From Streptomyces sp. HUAS ZL42 (GTDB taxonomy: Bacteria; Actinomycetota; Actinomycetes; Streptomycetales; Streptomycetaceae), in NCBI RefSeq assembly GCF_040782645.1, contig NZ_CP160403.1, forward strand, positions 5,863,001 to 5,927,000: 64,000 nt of DNA, in the 5' to 3' direction. This document shows, piece by piece, positions 15,014-22,895 of this stretch. The position numbers were made by a program, and so were the translations under genes. Under the pieces are notes generated by a model that saw only the letters and a list, made by a program, of their open reading frames with translations, ran no database searches and had not been told where the DNA came from. The number at the start of each line of letters is the position of its first letter. Within the stretch, counting starts at the first letter, position 1.

Positions 15014-17413
15014 GTGGCCGCTCAGGCTCAGCAGGAGACCGCGCTCGACTCCGCACACGACTCCGTACGGGACCGAGAGATCAGCGCCGAACAGGAACAC
15101 CTGGACCAGGTGTACCGACGCCTCGAGGAGAAGATCCACGAGGCGGAGTTCCTGATGAAGGACGCGGCCCAGCGCGGGCAGGTCGGCACGCCCGGCGCAC
15201 TCGCCGAACGGGACGCACAGGTCTTCCGGGCGGGCATCCACCTCAACCGACTCAACAACGAGTTCGAGGACTTCCTCTTCGGCCGTATCGACCTGCTGCT
15301 CGGCAAGGACGGCAAGAAGGGGCCCGACGGCGCCTACACCGCAGTCGAGCCGGCGGAAGGGGCCGTACGCGCCGACAACACCGCCGACATCGCCGAGACC
15401 CTGCACATCGGCCGCATCGGCGTGCTCGACCAGGACTACGCCCCGCTGGTGATCGACTGGCGGGCCCCGGCGGCCGCTCCCTTCTACCGGTCCACCCCGG
15501 TGGATCCGGGGCGGGTCGTACGGCGGCGGGTCATCCGTTCCAAGGGCCGCCGGGTGCTGGGCGTCGAGGACGACCTGATGCGGCCCGAGCTGAAGGCCTT
15601 CCTCGACGGGCACGAGCTGCCGGTCATCGGCGACGGCGCCCTCATGGCCGCCCTCGGCCAGGCCCGCGGCCACACCATGCGGGACATCGTCGCCTCCATC
15701 CAGGCCGAGCAGGACCTGGTCATCCGCGCCCCCGCCGCCTCCGTGACCTACGTCGAGGGCGGCCCGGGCACCGGGAAGACGGCCGTCGCCCTGCACCGGG
15801 CGGCATACCTCCTCTACCAGGACCGGCGCCGGTACGCGGGCGGCATCCTGATCGTCTCGCCGACCCCTCTGCTCGTGGCGTACACCGAGGGCGTCCTGCC
15901 GTCCCTCGGCGAGGAGGGCCAGGTCGCCATCCGCGCGATCGGCTCGCTCGTCGACGGCGCCACGGCCACGCTGTACGACTCCCCGTCCGTGGCCCGCGCC
16001 AAGGGCTCGTACCGAATGCTCAGGGTCCTGCGGAAGGCGGCCCGCGGCGCGCTGGAGCTGGGACCGGGCGGCGGCGGTGCCGCGCGTCCCGCAGCGCCCG
16101 GTCAGCTCGCCCTCGGCGACGACGACACGATGGCCCCCGCGGGCCCGCCCACCCGGCTCCGCGTGGTCGCCTTCGGGCGCCGGCTCGAACTGGAGGCGGA
16201 CGACCTGGACCGCATCCGCCGCACCGCCCTCGGCGGTACCGCGCCGGTCAACCTCCTGCGCCCCCGCGCCCGCAAGCTGCTGCTGGACGCCCTCTGGGAG
16301 CAGTCCGGTGCCGCCACCCGCCACACCGACCCCGAACTCGGCGCCGAACTGCGGTCGTCGTTCGACGAGGACGTGACGGACGAGGACTCCTTCATCGCCT
16401 TCCTCGACGCCTGGTGGCCGGAGCTGACCCCGAAGGCCGTTCTCGCCGCCATGGCGGACGAACGGCGGCTGGGCCGCTGGGCCCGGCGGATCCTGAACCC
16501 CGGCGAGATCCGCAGGGTCGCCCGCTCCCTCAGGCGCGACGGCCACTCCGTCCACGACATCGCGATGCTCGACGAGCTCCAGGCCGTCCTCGGCACCCCG
16601 GCCCGCCCGAAGAAGCGGCGCGAGCTGGATCCGCTCGACCAGCTCACCGGGCTCGAGGAGCTCATGCCCGTACGCGAGGAGTCGCAGCGCGAGCGGGCCG
16701 AGCGGCTGGCACAGGAGCGCACCGAGTACGCGCACGTCATCGTCGACGAGGCCCAGGACCTCACGCCCATGCAGTGGCGCATGGTCGGCCGCCGGGGCCG
16801 GCACGCCACCTGGACGATCGTCGGCGACCCGGCCCAGTCCTCCTGGTCCGACCCCGACGAGGCCGCCGAGGCCCGCGACGAGGCCCTGGGCACCCGCCCG
16901 CGCCGCCGCTTCCAGCTGACCGTGAACTACCGCAACCCGGCCGAGATCGCCGAACTGGCGGCGAAGGTGCTGGCGCTCGCGATGCCGGGTGCCGAGTCGC
17001 CCTCGGCCGTGCGCTCCACCGGAGTCGAACCGCGTTTCGTGACAACGAACAACGGACACAGCAGCGGCGTACGCGAATCGCTCGCCCGTACGGTCCGCGA
17101 GGAGGCCGCACGGCTGCTGGACCGGGTCGACGGCACGGTCGGCGTCGTCGTCGCCATGAACCGGCGCGAGGAGGCCGCCCGCTGGCTGGCCGGGCTCGGC
17201 GACCGCGTGGTGGCGCTCGGCAGCCTGGAGGCGAAGGGCCTGGAGTACGACGCGACGGTCGTCGTGTCCCCGGCGGAGATCGCGGACGAGTCGCCGGCGG
17301 GGCTGCGGGTGCTGTACGTGGCGCTGACCCGGGCCACCCGGCAGCTGACGATCGTGTCCGCCGAGCGGGACGACCCGGACCCGAACGGCGTGCCGGACCT
17401 GCTCAGGGACTGA
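15014..17413 (+). CDS. HelD-type UvrD-like helicase (RNA polymerase-recycling motor)
   Basis: 799 residues. An N-terminal coiled-coil arm (SAEQEHLDQVYRRLEEKIHE) precedes a superfamily 1 motor with Walker A GGPGTGKT (~249-256), Walker B VDEAQD (~576), WTIVGDPAQS (motif III) and VALTRATRQL (motif VI). A long N-terminal arm with this motor is the HelD layout; HelD removes stalled RNA polymerase from DNA, and one Streptomyces paralogue (HelR) protects against rifamycins. GTG 15014 follows AGAAGGGGG. The short gap upstream holds a terminator and no obvious rifamycin-associated element, so this is more likely the housekeeping HelD. The assignment to HelD rather than a DNA-repair helicase rests on the N-terminal arm. 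Confidence 0.85.
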   Translation: MAAQAQQETALDSAHDSVRDREISAEQEHLDQVYRRLEEKIHEAEFLMKDAAQRGQVGTPGALAERDAQVFRAGIHLNRLNNEFEDFLFGRIDLLLGKDGKKGPDGAYTAVEPAEGAVRADNTADIAETLHIGRIGVLDQDYAPLVIDWRAPAAAPFYRSTPVDPGRVVRRRVIRSKGRRVLGVEDDLMRPELKAFLDGHELPVIGDGALMAALGQARGHTMRDIVASIQAEQDLVIRAPAASVTYVEGGPGTGKTAVALHRAAYLLYQDRRRYAGGILIVSPTPLLVAYTEGVLPSLGEEGQVAIRAIGSLVDGATATLYDSPSVARAKGSYRMLRVLRKAARGALELGPGGGGAARPAAPGQLALGDDDTMAPAGPPTRLRVVAFGRRLELEADDLDRIRRTALGGTAPVNLLRPRARKLLLDALWEQSGAATRHTDPELGAELRSSFDEDVTDEDSFIAFLDAWWPELTPKAVLAAMADERRLGRWARRILNPGEIRRVARSLRRDGHSVHDIAMLDELQAVLGTPARPKKRRELDPLDQLTGLEELMPVREESQRERAERLAQERTEYAHVIVDEAQDLTPMQWRMVGRRGRHATWTIVGDPAQSSWSDPDEAAEARDEALGTRPRRRFQLTVNYRNPAEIAELAAKVLALAMPGAESPSAVRSTGVEPRFVTTNNGHSSGVRESLARTVREEAARLLDRVDGTVGVVVAMNRREEAARWLAGLGDRVVALGSLEAKGLEYDATVVVSPAEIADESPAGLRVLYVALTRATRQLTIVSAERDDPDPNGVPDLLRD

Positions 17414-17481
17414 TCGCGGATTGATCCACATGAACTCTCGGTACGGGAATGGGCTTACGGGATCCGTTTGTTAGCCTGGGT

Positions 17482-17617
17482 GTGACACCGGCCCGATCCA
17501 AGCCCCCGGGCCCAACCTTCGTCGCTACGAGCGACCACTTGCCGCGAGGCGAGCATGGCGGGTCGGTGTCACTGAACGTTCGAGAGGCCCGCGTCACTGT
17601 GACGTGGGCCTCTTTCG
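17482..17617 (+). ncRNA. Candidate structured RNA upstream of malic enzyme
   Basis: Bases 17482-17495 (GTGACACCGGCCCG) can pair with 17559-17572 (CGGGTCGGTGTCAC) as a 14-base stem with a single G-U pair. It encloses two hairpins: GTCGC/GCGAC (17521-17535) and CTTGCC-GCGA-GGCGAG with a GNRA tetraloop (17538-17553), plus a C/G-rich strand near 17500-17515. Eleven bases further on is a strong terminator hairpin (17584-17612) followed by TTTC. A -10-like TTAGCCT ends at 17477, placing the 5' end near the first stem base. It could be an independent small RNA or a riboswitch-like attenuator of the malic enzyme gene, which starts 113 bases later. I do not recognise it as a known class. Confidence 0.6.
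17584..17616 (+). terminator. Terminator ending the candidate RNA
   Basis: Thirteen-base arms GAGGCCCGCGTCA and TGACGTGGGCCTC (one G-U) with a 3-base loop, followed by TTTC. Confidence 0.8.
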
Positions 17618-17725
17618 TCGGAGAACAAAAAGTTCGCAATTCAACCCGGCTAACGCCTACTCGGCGGTAGGTGCGACGATCGGACGGCATCCAGCGTCAC
17701 ACGGTGAAAGCAGAGGAAGTCGGCC

Positions 17726-19150
17726 ATGGCAACGGCGCCCAGCGTCTCCTACTCGATGACGGTTCGCCTGGAGGTGCCCGCGAGCGGAACCGCGGTCTCC
17801 CAGCTCACCACGGCCGTCGAGTCCCACGGAGGCTCGGTGACCGGCCTCGACGTCACCGCGTCCGGTCACGAGAAGCTCCGTATCGACGTCACCATCGCGG
17901 CCACCTCCACCGCGCACGCCGACGAGATCGTCGAGCAGCTGCGCCAGATCGAGGGCGTGACGCTCGGCAAGGTCTCCGACCGTACGTTCCTGATGCACCT
18001 CGGCGGCAAGATCGAGATGGCGTCGAAGCACCCCATCCGCAACCGTGACGACCTGTCCATGGTCTACACGCCGGGTGTGGCCCGCGTCTGCATGGCGATC
18101 GCCGAGAACCCCGAGGACGCCCGCCGCCTCACCATCAAGCGCAATTCGGTTGCGGTCGTGACGGACGGCTCCGCGGTGCTGGGCCTCGGCAACATCGGCC
18201 CGAAGGCCGCACTGCCGGTCATGGAGGGCAAGGCGGCCCTCTTCAAGCGCTTCGCCGGCATCGACGCCTGGCCGATCTGCCTCGACACGCAGGACACCGA
18301 CGCCATCGTCGAGATCGTCAAGGCCATAGCTCCCGGGTTCGCCGGCATCAACCTCGAGGACATCTCCGCCCCGCGCTGCTTCGAGATCGAGGCGCGGCTG
18401 CGCGAGGCCCTCGACATCCCCGTCTTCCACGACGACCAGCACGGCACGGCGATCGTCGTCCTCGCCGCCCTCACAAACGCACTTCGCGTCGTGAACAAGG
18501 GAATTGGGGACGTGCGCGTGGTCATGTCCGGCGCCGGCGCGGCCGGTACGGCCATCCTCAAGCTGCTGCTCGCCGCGGGTGTCAAGAACGCGGTCGTCGC
18601 CGACATCCACGGCGTCGTGCACGCCGGCCGTGAGGACCTGGTGGACGCCGCGGCCGACTCGCCGCTGCGCTGGATCGCCGACAACACCAACCCCGAGGGG
18701 CTGACGGGCACCCTGAAGGAGGCCGTGCGCGGCGCCGACGTCTTCATCGGCGTCTCCGCTCCCAACGTGCTCGACGGCGTCGACGTGGCCGCCATGGCCG
18801 AAGGAGCGATCGTGTTCGCGCTCGCGAACCCGGACCCCGAGGTGGACCCGGCAATCGCCCGCCAGACGGCCGCAGTTGTGGCCACGGGACGCTCCGACTT
18901 CCCGAACCAGATCAACAACGTCCTGGTGTTCCCGGGCGTCTTCCGCGGCCTGCTGGACGCGCAGTCCCGCACGGTCAACACGGACATGATGCTGGCGGCC
19001 GCGAAGGCGCTGGCGGACGTGGTGACCGAGGACGAGCTGAACCCGAACTACATCATCCCGAGCGTCTTCAACGACAAGGTCGCGGGCGCGGTGGCCGGGG
19101 CGGTGCGGGAGGCCGCGAAGGCGGCGACGAACAACGCGTCCGGCATCTGA
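17726..19150 (+). CDS. NAD(P)-dependent malic enzyme with N-terminal ACT domain
   Basis: 474 residues. Residues ~10-90 look like an ACT regulatory domain (VRLEVPASGTAVSQLTTAV). The malic enzyme core has YTPGVARVC, the K-rich NSVAVVTDGSAVLGLGNIG, metal-binding INLEDISAP and HDDQHGTAIV, and a Rossmann SGAGAAGTAI (~268). It decarboxylates malate to pyruvate, making NADH or NADPH. The short length, without the phosphotransacetylase tail of MaeB, is normal for the actinobacterial form. The ATG follows AGAGGAAGT. A candidate structured RNA and terminator lie directly upstream and may control it. Coenzyme preference cannot be read safely. Confidence 0.93.
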   Translation: MATAPSVSYSMTVRLEVPASGTAVSQLTTAVESHGGSVTGLDVTASGHEKLRIDVTIAATSTAHADEIVEQLRQIEGVTLGKVSDRTFLMHLGGKIEMASKHPIRNRDDLSMVYTPGVARVCMAIAENPEDARRLTIKRNSVAVVTDGSAVLGLGNIGPKAALPVMEGKAALFKRFAGIDAWPICLDTQDTDAIVEIVKAIAPGFAGINLEDISAPRCFEIEARLREALDIPVFHDDQHGTAIVVLAALTNALRVVNKGIGDVRVVMSGAGAAGTAILKLLLAAGVKNAVVADIHGVVHAGREDLVDAAADSPLRWIADNTNPEGLTGTLKEAVRGADVFIGVSAPNVLDGVDVAAMAEGAIVFALANPDPEVDPAIARQTAAVVATGRSDFPNQINNVLVFPGVFRGLLDAQSRTVNTDMMLAAAKALADVVTEDELNPNYIIPSVFNDKVAGAVAGAVREAAKAATNNASGI

Positions 19151-19232
19151 GCCGGGGGCGGTCGCGGTGGCCGGCCCCCGTCCCGCCGGGTGGGGGCTGC
19201 ACCTTTCGGCGCCGGTCGGCCATAATCAGCCT

Positions 19233-19303
19233 GTCCGGAGTTTGAGTACGAGGCCCTTACGGGCCGAAGCGGGGGCTGTGGGCGAAAGCCCCCAGACGTG
19301 ACG
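19233..19303. repeat. Copy of a common Streptomyces intergenic repeat
   Basis: The motif GTCCGGAGTTTGAG is followed by GAGGCCCTTACGGGCCGAAG and the hairpin GGGGGCT-N9-AGCCCCC (19271-19293). I recognise it as a family of short repeats scattered between Streptomyces genes. Here it lies after the malic enzyme, where its two hairpins could also end transcription. The rest of the 19151-19608 gap holds the hup promoter region and no supported gene. Confidence 0.7.
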
Positions 19304-19608
19304 ATCGCCACGCTGCCTGGAAACCGGCGCGTCGCAAAACATGTCTCACCGGCGGAGCCCTATCGTGTCGGCCAGGCTCAGCCTCTTTTCGTGTGACTCC
19401 CAAGGGTGTTCTCACGACTCCTGCGGGTGCCGGATTGGCTTTCCCGCCGCAGGTAGGGGCAGGATGCGTCCCTGGGCGCGAGGGTCCGGCGACGGACCCG
19501 GGTCCCTGGACTGTCCGAGGACCCTGGCAGCATCGACTTCGCTGTGCCCAGTGTGCGGCTCCGCCGCGGGGCACGCCTCAACGGCAAGAAGAACACGGGA
19601 GTAACAAC

Positions 19609-19890
19609 ATGAACCGCAGTGAGCTGGTGGCCGCGCTGGCCGACCGCGCCGAGGTGACCCGCAAGGACGCCGACGCCGTCCTGGCCGCGTTCGCCGAGGT
19701 CGTCGGTGACATCGTCTCCAAGGGCGACGAGAAGGTCACCATCCCCGGCTTCCTGACCTTCGAGCGCACCCACCGTGCCGCTCGCACCGCGCGCAACCCG
19801 CAGACCGGTGACCCCATCCAGATCCCGGCCGGCTACAGCGTGAAGGTCTCCGCGGGCTCCAAGCTCAAGGAAGCCGCGAAGGGCAAGTGA
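19609..19890 (+). CDS. hupA: DNA-binding protein HU
   Basis: 93-residue HU protein with the family pattern MNRSELVAALADRAEVTRKD, the KVTIPGFLTFE strand and the minor-groove-binding arm RTARNPQTGDPIQIPA. It binds and bends DNA without strong sequence preference and is a main nucleoid protein of vegetative cells. It lacks the long lysine-rich C-terminal tail of the HupS type, so it is the short form. The ATG has a GGGAG site. It ends in front of a large perfect palindrome that separates it from convergent murA. Confidence 0.95.
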   Translation: MNRSELVAALADRAEVTRKDADAVLAAFAEVVGDIVSKGDEKVTIPGFLTFERTHRAARTARNPQTGDPIQIPAGYSVKVSAGSKLKEAAKGK

Positions 19891-19942
19891 CCTTGCCGTC
19901 CGTGCGCCACATGACGGCGTACGGCTCGTAGCAACAACGCCA

Positions 19943-19976
19943 ATGGGGCGGCTCCCGGATCCGGGAGCCGCCCCAT
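19943..19976. terminator. Bidirectional terminator between hupA and murA
   Basis: A 34-base perfect palindrome, with arms reading ATGGGGCGGCTCCCGGA towards the centre. It can work for transcripts arriving from either side. Confidence 0.88.
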
Positions 19977-19998
19977 CGCGGTCATGTCGACGCGGCGC

Positions 19999-20052
19999 TC
20001 AGCCGAGGGCCTTGCCCGGCGGTTCGACCTCGGCGCCCGGCTCGGTCAGCTT
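19999..20052 (-). repeat. Duplicated 3' end of murA
   Basis: These 54 bases match the last 54 bases of murA (20138-20191) at 48 positions, offset by 139 bases and in the same orientation. Read on the minus strand they still encode LTEPGAEVEPPGKALG and a TGA, against LVELGAKVELPGKALG in murA. The copy has no start and is a relic. Confidence 0.85.
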
Positions 20053-20069
20053 GTGCGTGCTGTGTTTGT

Positions 20070-20096
20070 CCGGGGGATGCCCCTCGGATCCCCCGG
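20070..20096 (-). terminator. Hairpin downstream of murA
   Basis: Nine-base arms CCGGGGGAT and ATCCCCCGG with a 9-base loop, lying between the true murA end and its duplicated tail. Probably the murA terminator. Confidence 0.55.
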
Positions 20097-20137
20097 CCGA
20101 GGCCGGTGCTGCCCCGGGCGTGGTGGTGAGGTGGGGG

Positions 20138-21478
20138 TCAGCCGAGGGCCTTGCCCGGCAGTTCGACCTTCGCGCCCAGCTCGACCAGCTTCTCCATGAA
20201 GTTCTCGTAGCCCCGGTTGATGAGGTCGATGCCGTGGACGCGGGACGTCCCCTGGGCCGCCAGGGCGGCGATGAGGTATGAGAAGCCGCCGCGGAGGTCC
20301 GGGATGACCAGGTCGGCGCCCTGGAGCTTCGTGGGGCCGGACACGACGGCCGAGTGGAGGAAGTTGCGCTGGCCGAAGCGGCAGTCCGAGCCGCCCAGGC
20401 ACTCGCGGTACAGCTGGATGTGAGCGCCCATCTGGTTCAGCGCGGAGGTGAAGCCGAGCCGTGACTCGTACACCGTCTCGTGGATGATGGACAGGCCCGT
20501 CGCCTGTGTGAGGGCGACCACCAGCGGCTGCTGCCAGTCCGTCTGGAAGCCGGGGTGCACGTCCGTTTCGAGGGCGATCGACTTCAACTGGCCGCCCGGG
20601 TGCCAGAAGCGGATGCCCTCGTCGTCGATCTCGAACGCGCCACCCACCTTCCGGTAGGTGTTCAGGAACGTCATCATCGAGCGCTGCTGGGCGCCGCGCA
20701 CGAAGATGTTGCCCTCGGTCGCCAGCGCCGCGGACGCCCAGGAGGCGGCCTCCAGACGGTCCGGGAGGGCGCGGTGGTTGTAGCCGCCGAGCTTGTCCAC
20801 ACCGGTGATGCGGATGGTGCGGTCGGTGTCCATCGCGATGATGGCGCCCATCTTCTGCAGGACGCAGATCAGGTCCTCGATCTCCGGCTCCACGGCCGCG
20901 TTCGAGAGTTCCGTGACGCCCTCGGCGAGGACGGCGGTGAGCAGCACCTGCTCGGTCGCGCCGACGGACGGGTAGGGCAGGCGGATCTTCGTACCGCGCA
21001 GGCCCTTGGGCGCCTCCAGGTACTGGCCGTCGGCCCGCTTCTCGATGGACGCGCCGAACTGCCGCAGCACCTCGAAGTGGAAGTCGATCGGCCGGCCGCC
21101 TATGTCGCAGCCGCCGAGCCCCGGGATGAACGCGTGACCCAGACGGTGCAGCAGCGGACCGCAGAACAGGATCGGGATTCGGCTCGAACCCGCGTGCGCG
21201 TCGATGTCGGCGACGTTCGCGCTCTCCACGTTCGTCGGGTCCATCACCAGCTCGCCCGGCTCCTCACCCGGACGGACCGTCACCCCGTGCAGTTGCAGCA
21301 GTCCGCGTACGACGCGCACGTCGCGGATGTCAGGAACGTTGCGCAGCCGACTCGGTGCACCGCCCAGCAGGGCGGCCACCATGGCCTTCGGTACGAGGTT
21401 CTTCGCACCGCGGACACGGATCTCGCCCTCCAGCGGGGTTCCGCCGTGGACAAGCAGGACATCGTCGTTGACGGTCAT
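20138..21478 (-). CDS. murA: UDP-N-acetylglucosamine 1-carboxyvinyltransferase
   Basis: 446 residues. MurA adds enolpyruvate to UDP-GlcNAc, the first committed step of peptidoglycan synthesis, in the cytoplasm. The start region GGTPLEGEIRVRGAKN supplies the substrate-binding Lys-Asn pair. The loop GLGGCDIGGRPIDFHF has the catalytic cysteine (Cys124) that fosfomycin attacks, unlike mycobacterial MurA, which has Asp there. ATG 21478 (MTVNDDVLLVHGG) fits the family N terminus. The longer open frame upstream has no family similarity. It is transcribed towards hupA and separated from it by terminators and a duplicated copy of its own 3' end. Confidence 0.95.
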   Translation of the reverse strand: MTVNDDVLLVHGGTPLEGEIRVRGAKNLVPKAMVAALLGGAPSRLRNVPDIRDVRVVRGLLQLHGVTVRPGEEPGELVMDPTNVESANVADIDAHAGSSRIPILFCGPLLHRLGHAFIPGLGGCDIGGRPIDFHFEVLRQFGASIEKRADGQYLEAPKGLRGTKIRLPYPSVGATEQVLLTAVLAEGVTELSNAAVEPEIEDLICVLQKMGAIIAMDTDRTIRITGVDKLGGYNHRALPDRLEAASWASAALATEGNIFVRGAQQRSMMTFLNTYRKVGGAFEIDDEGIRFWHPGGQLKSIALETDVHPGFQTDWQQPLVVALTQATGLSIIHETVYESRLGFTSALNQMGAHIQLYRECLGGSDCRFGQRNFLHSAVVSGPTKLQGADLVIPDLRGGFSYLIAALAAQGTSRVHGIDLINRGYENFMEKLVELGAKVELPGKALG

Positions 21479-21788
21479 GAATCTCGCGTTCCGTGGAGGT
21501 GGGCAGGGGCCAGAAGGCAAAGGGTAGTCGCCGCCCACCCCCCTTCTGTAAGCCCGAGGACCGCTCAGGCCTGTCATAGCTGTGTCACAACACGAACCGT
21601 TTCCCGCCGGGCACAAGCGGTCACTGCCGCCTTCGTGCGCGTGGCGACGCACCTATACGCCCGCCCGTCTCCCACCACCACCCTCAAATGAGGCCCTGAC
21701 GGGCCGCTTCTTCTGATTCATGGCTGCGTTCACCCTCGTCGCCGCATTGCCTCCCCACACCACGCCAAGATGCGGGATCATTTCTGCC

Positions 21789-22361
21789 ATGACCGAGGTG
21801 TCCTCGCTCACAGGGCGGCTGCTCGTGGCAACGCCCGCCCTGGCGGACCCGAACTTCGACCGTGCGGTGGTGCTCCTTCTCGACCACGACGAGGAGGGCT
21901 CGCTCGGCGTCGTCCTCAACCGTCCGACTCCGGTGGACGTGGGCGACATCCTGGAGGGCTGGGCGGATCTCGCCGGCGAGCCCGGCGTCGTCTTCCAGGG
22001 CGGTCCGGTGTCCCTGGACTCGGCCCTCGGGGTGGCTGTCATCCCCGGCGGAGCGGCCGCCGAACGCGCCCCGCTGGGCTGGCGCCGGGTGCACGGCGCG
22101 ATCGGCCTGGTCGACCTGGAGGCCCCGCCGGAGCTGCTGGCCTCCGCCCTCGGCTCGCTCCGCATCTTCGCCGGGTACGCCGGATGGGGCCCCGGCCAGC
22201 TGGAGGACGAGCTGGTCGAGGGCGCCTGGTACGTAGTCGAGTCCGAGCCCGGTGACGTCTCCTCGCCGTCGCCGGAGACACTGTGGCGCGAGGTCCTGCG
22301 CCGCCAGCGCAACGAGCTGGCGATGGTGGCGACGTATCCGGACGACCCTTCGCTCAACTGA
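21789..22361 (+). CDS. YqgE/AlgH family protein (DUF179)
   Basis: 190 residues from ATG 21789 (MTEVSSLTGRLLVATPALAD). The family signatures are clear: F-x-R-A-V-V-L-L-L-x-H, GVVLNRP, FQGGPV and the later FAGYAGWGPGQLE. AlgH-like proteins are widespread soluble proteins whose biochemical role is unresolved. The earlier in-frame ATG at 21720 would add 23 residues with no family similarity, so I did not use it. It is followed 29 bases later by a small DUF3039 gene on the same strand. Confidence 0.9.
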   Translation: MTEVSSLTGRLLVATPALADPNFDRAVVLLLDHDEEGSLGVVLNRPTPVDVGDILEGWADLAGEPGVVFQGGPVSLDSALGVAVIPGGAAAERAPLGWRRVHGAIGLVDLEAPPELLASALGSLRIFAGYAGWGPGQLEDELVEGAWYVVESEPGDVSSPSPETLWREVLRRQRNELAMVATYPDDPSLN

Positions 22362-22390
22362 TACGTGTGAGCTTCAGTACCCTTGGCGAC

Positions 22391-22675
22391 ATGAGCACTC
22401 TCGAGCCCGAGCGCGGGACTGGTACGGGGACCCTCGTCGAGCCGACGCCGCAGGTGTCCCACGGTGACGGCGACCACGAGCGCTTCGCCCACTACGTCCA
22501 GAAGGACAAGATCATGGCGAGCGCCCTCGACGGCACCCCCGTCGTGGCGCTCTGCGGCAAGGTCTGGGTGCCGGGCCGCGACCCGAAGAAGTACCCCGTG
22601 TGTCCCATGTGCAAGGAGATCTACGACTCCATGGGCGCCGGTGGCGGCGACGGCAAGGGCGACGGCAAGAAGTAA
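22391..22675 (+). CDS. DUF3039 small zinc-ribbon-like protein
   Basis: 94 residues. The central part has HYVQKDKIMASALDGTPVVA, LCGKVWVPGRDPKKYPVCPM and a second CxxC, giving cysteines spaced as C...CPMC, which suggests a metal-binding ribbon. The ends are Gly/Lys-rich and probably disordered. The family is typical of actinobacteria and has no assigned function. It lies close behind the AlgH-like gene and is followed by a clear terminator. Confidence 0.85.
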   Translation: MSTLEPERGTGTGTLVEPTPQVSHGDGDHERFAHYVQKDKIMASALDGTPVVALCGKVWVPGRDPKKYPVCPMCKEIYDSMGAGGGDGKGDGKK

Positions 22676-22696
22676 CCCGCTCACAGTCCGGCCTTC

Positions 22697-22737
22697 GAAG
22701 GCCTCCGGGGTGCGTTTGGCGTGCCCTGGAGGCCTTC
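22697..22737 (+). terminator. Terminator after the DUF3039 gene
   Basis: Ten-base arms GAAGGCCTCC and GGAGGCCTTC, extendable by three G-C pairs past a mismatch, 21 bases after the stop. Confidence 0.85.
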
Positions 22738-22749
22738 GCCGTGTCACGA

Positions 22750-22765
22750 AGTGGTCGAGACCTCT
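22750..22765. promoter_or_regulatory. DasR-responsive element-like operator
   Basis: AGTGGTCGAGACCTCT matches the palindromic DasR consensus (A, C/G, TGGTCTAGACCA, C/G, T) at 14 of 16 positions. DasR is the GntR-type repressor of chitin/GlcNAc use in Streptomyces. The site lies in front of a relic sugar permease and the GH20 hexosaminidase gene, which fits that regulon. Confidence 0.7.
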
Positions 22766-22801
22766 TGTCGGCATGTTCATGTGGCCCATAGCCTTCGGAA
22801 T

Positions 22802-22839
22802 GTTGTGCAACGCGAAACGGTCATTGCGTATGTTGCAAC
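22802..22839. promoter_or_regulatory. Pair of TGTTG...CAACG palindromes upstream of the relic permease/GH20 unit
   Basis: TGTTGTGCAACG (22801-22812) and TGTTGCAACG (22831-22840) are two related palindromes thirty bases apart. They look like operator half-units of a sugar-type repressor acting on the same promoter as the DasR-like site. No binding protein can be assigned. Confidence 0.4.
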
Positions 22840-22895
22840 GGCCTTCACGCGGAGCGAGTGCAGATCGTCTTCGGTGTCAACGTGCAGCCATTCGC

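Noticed and set aside
17521-17535. Hairpin with an ACGA-containing loop, considered as part of a guanidine-II (mini-ykkC) riboswitch
   Set aside because: The class needs two adjacent ACGR hairpins; the second hairpin here has a GCGA loop, and the downstream gene is malic enzyme.
19151-19608. Possible small genes between malic enzyme and hupA
   Set aside because: The open frames cross the dispersed repeat and hairpins, and have no start signals.
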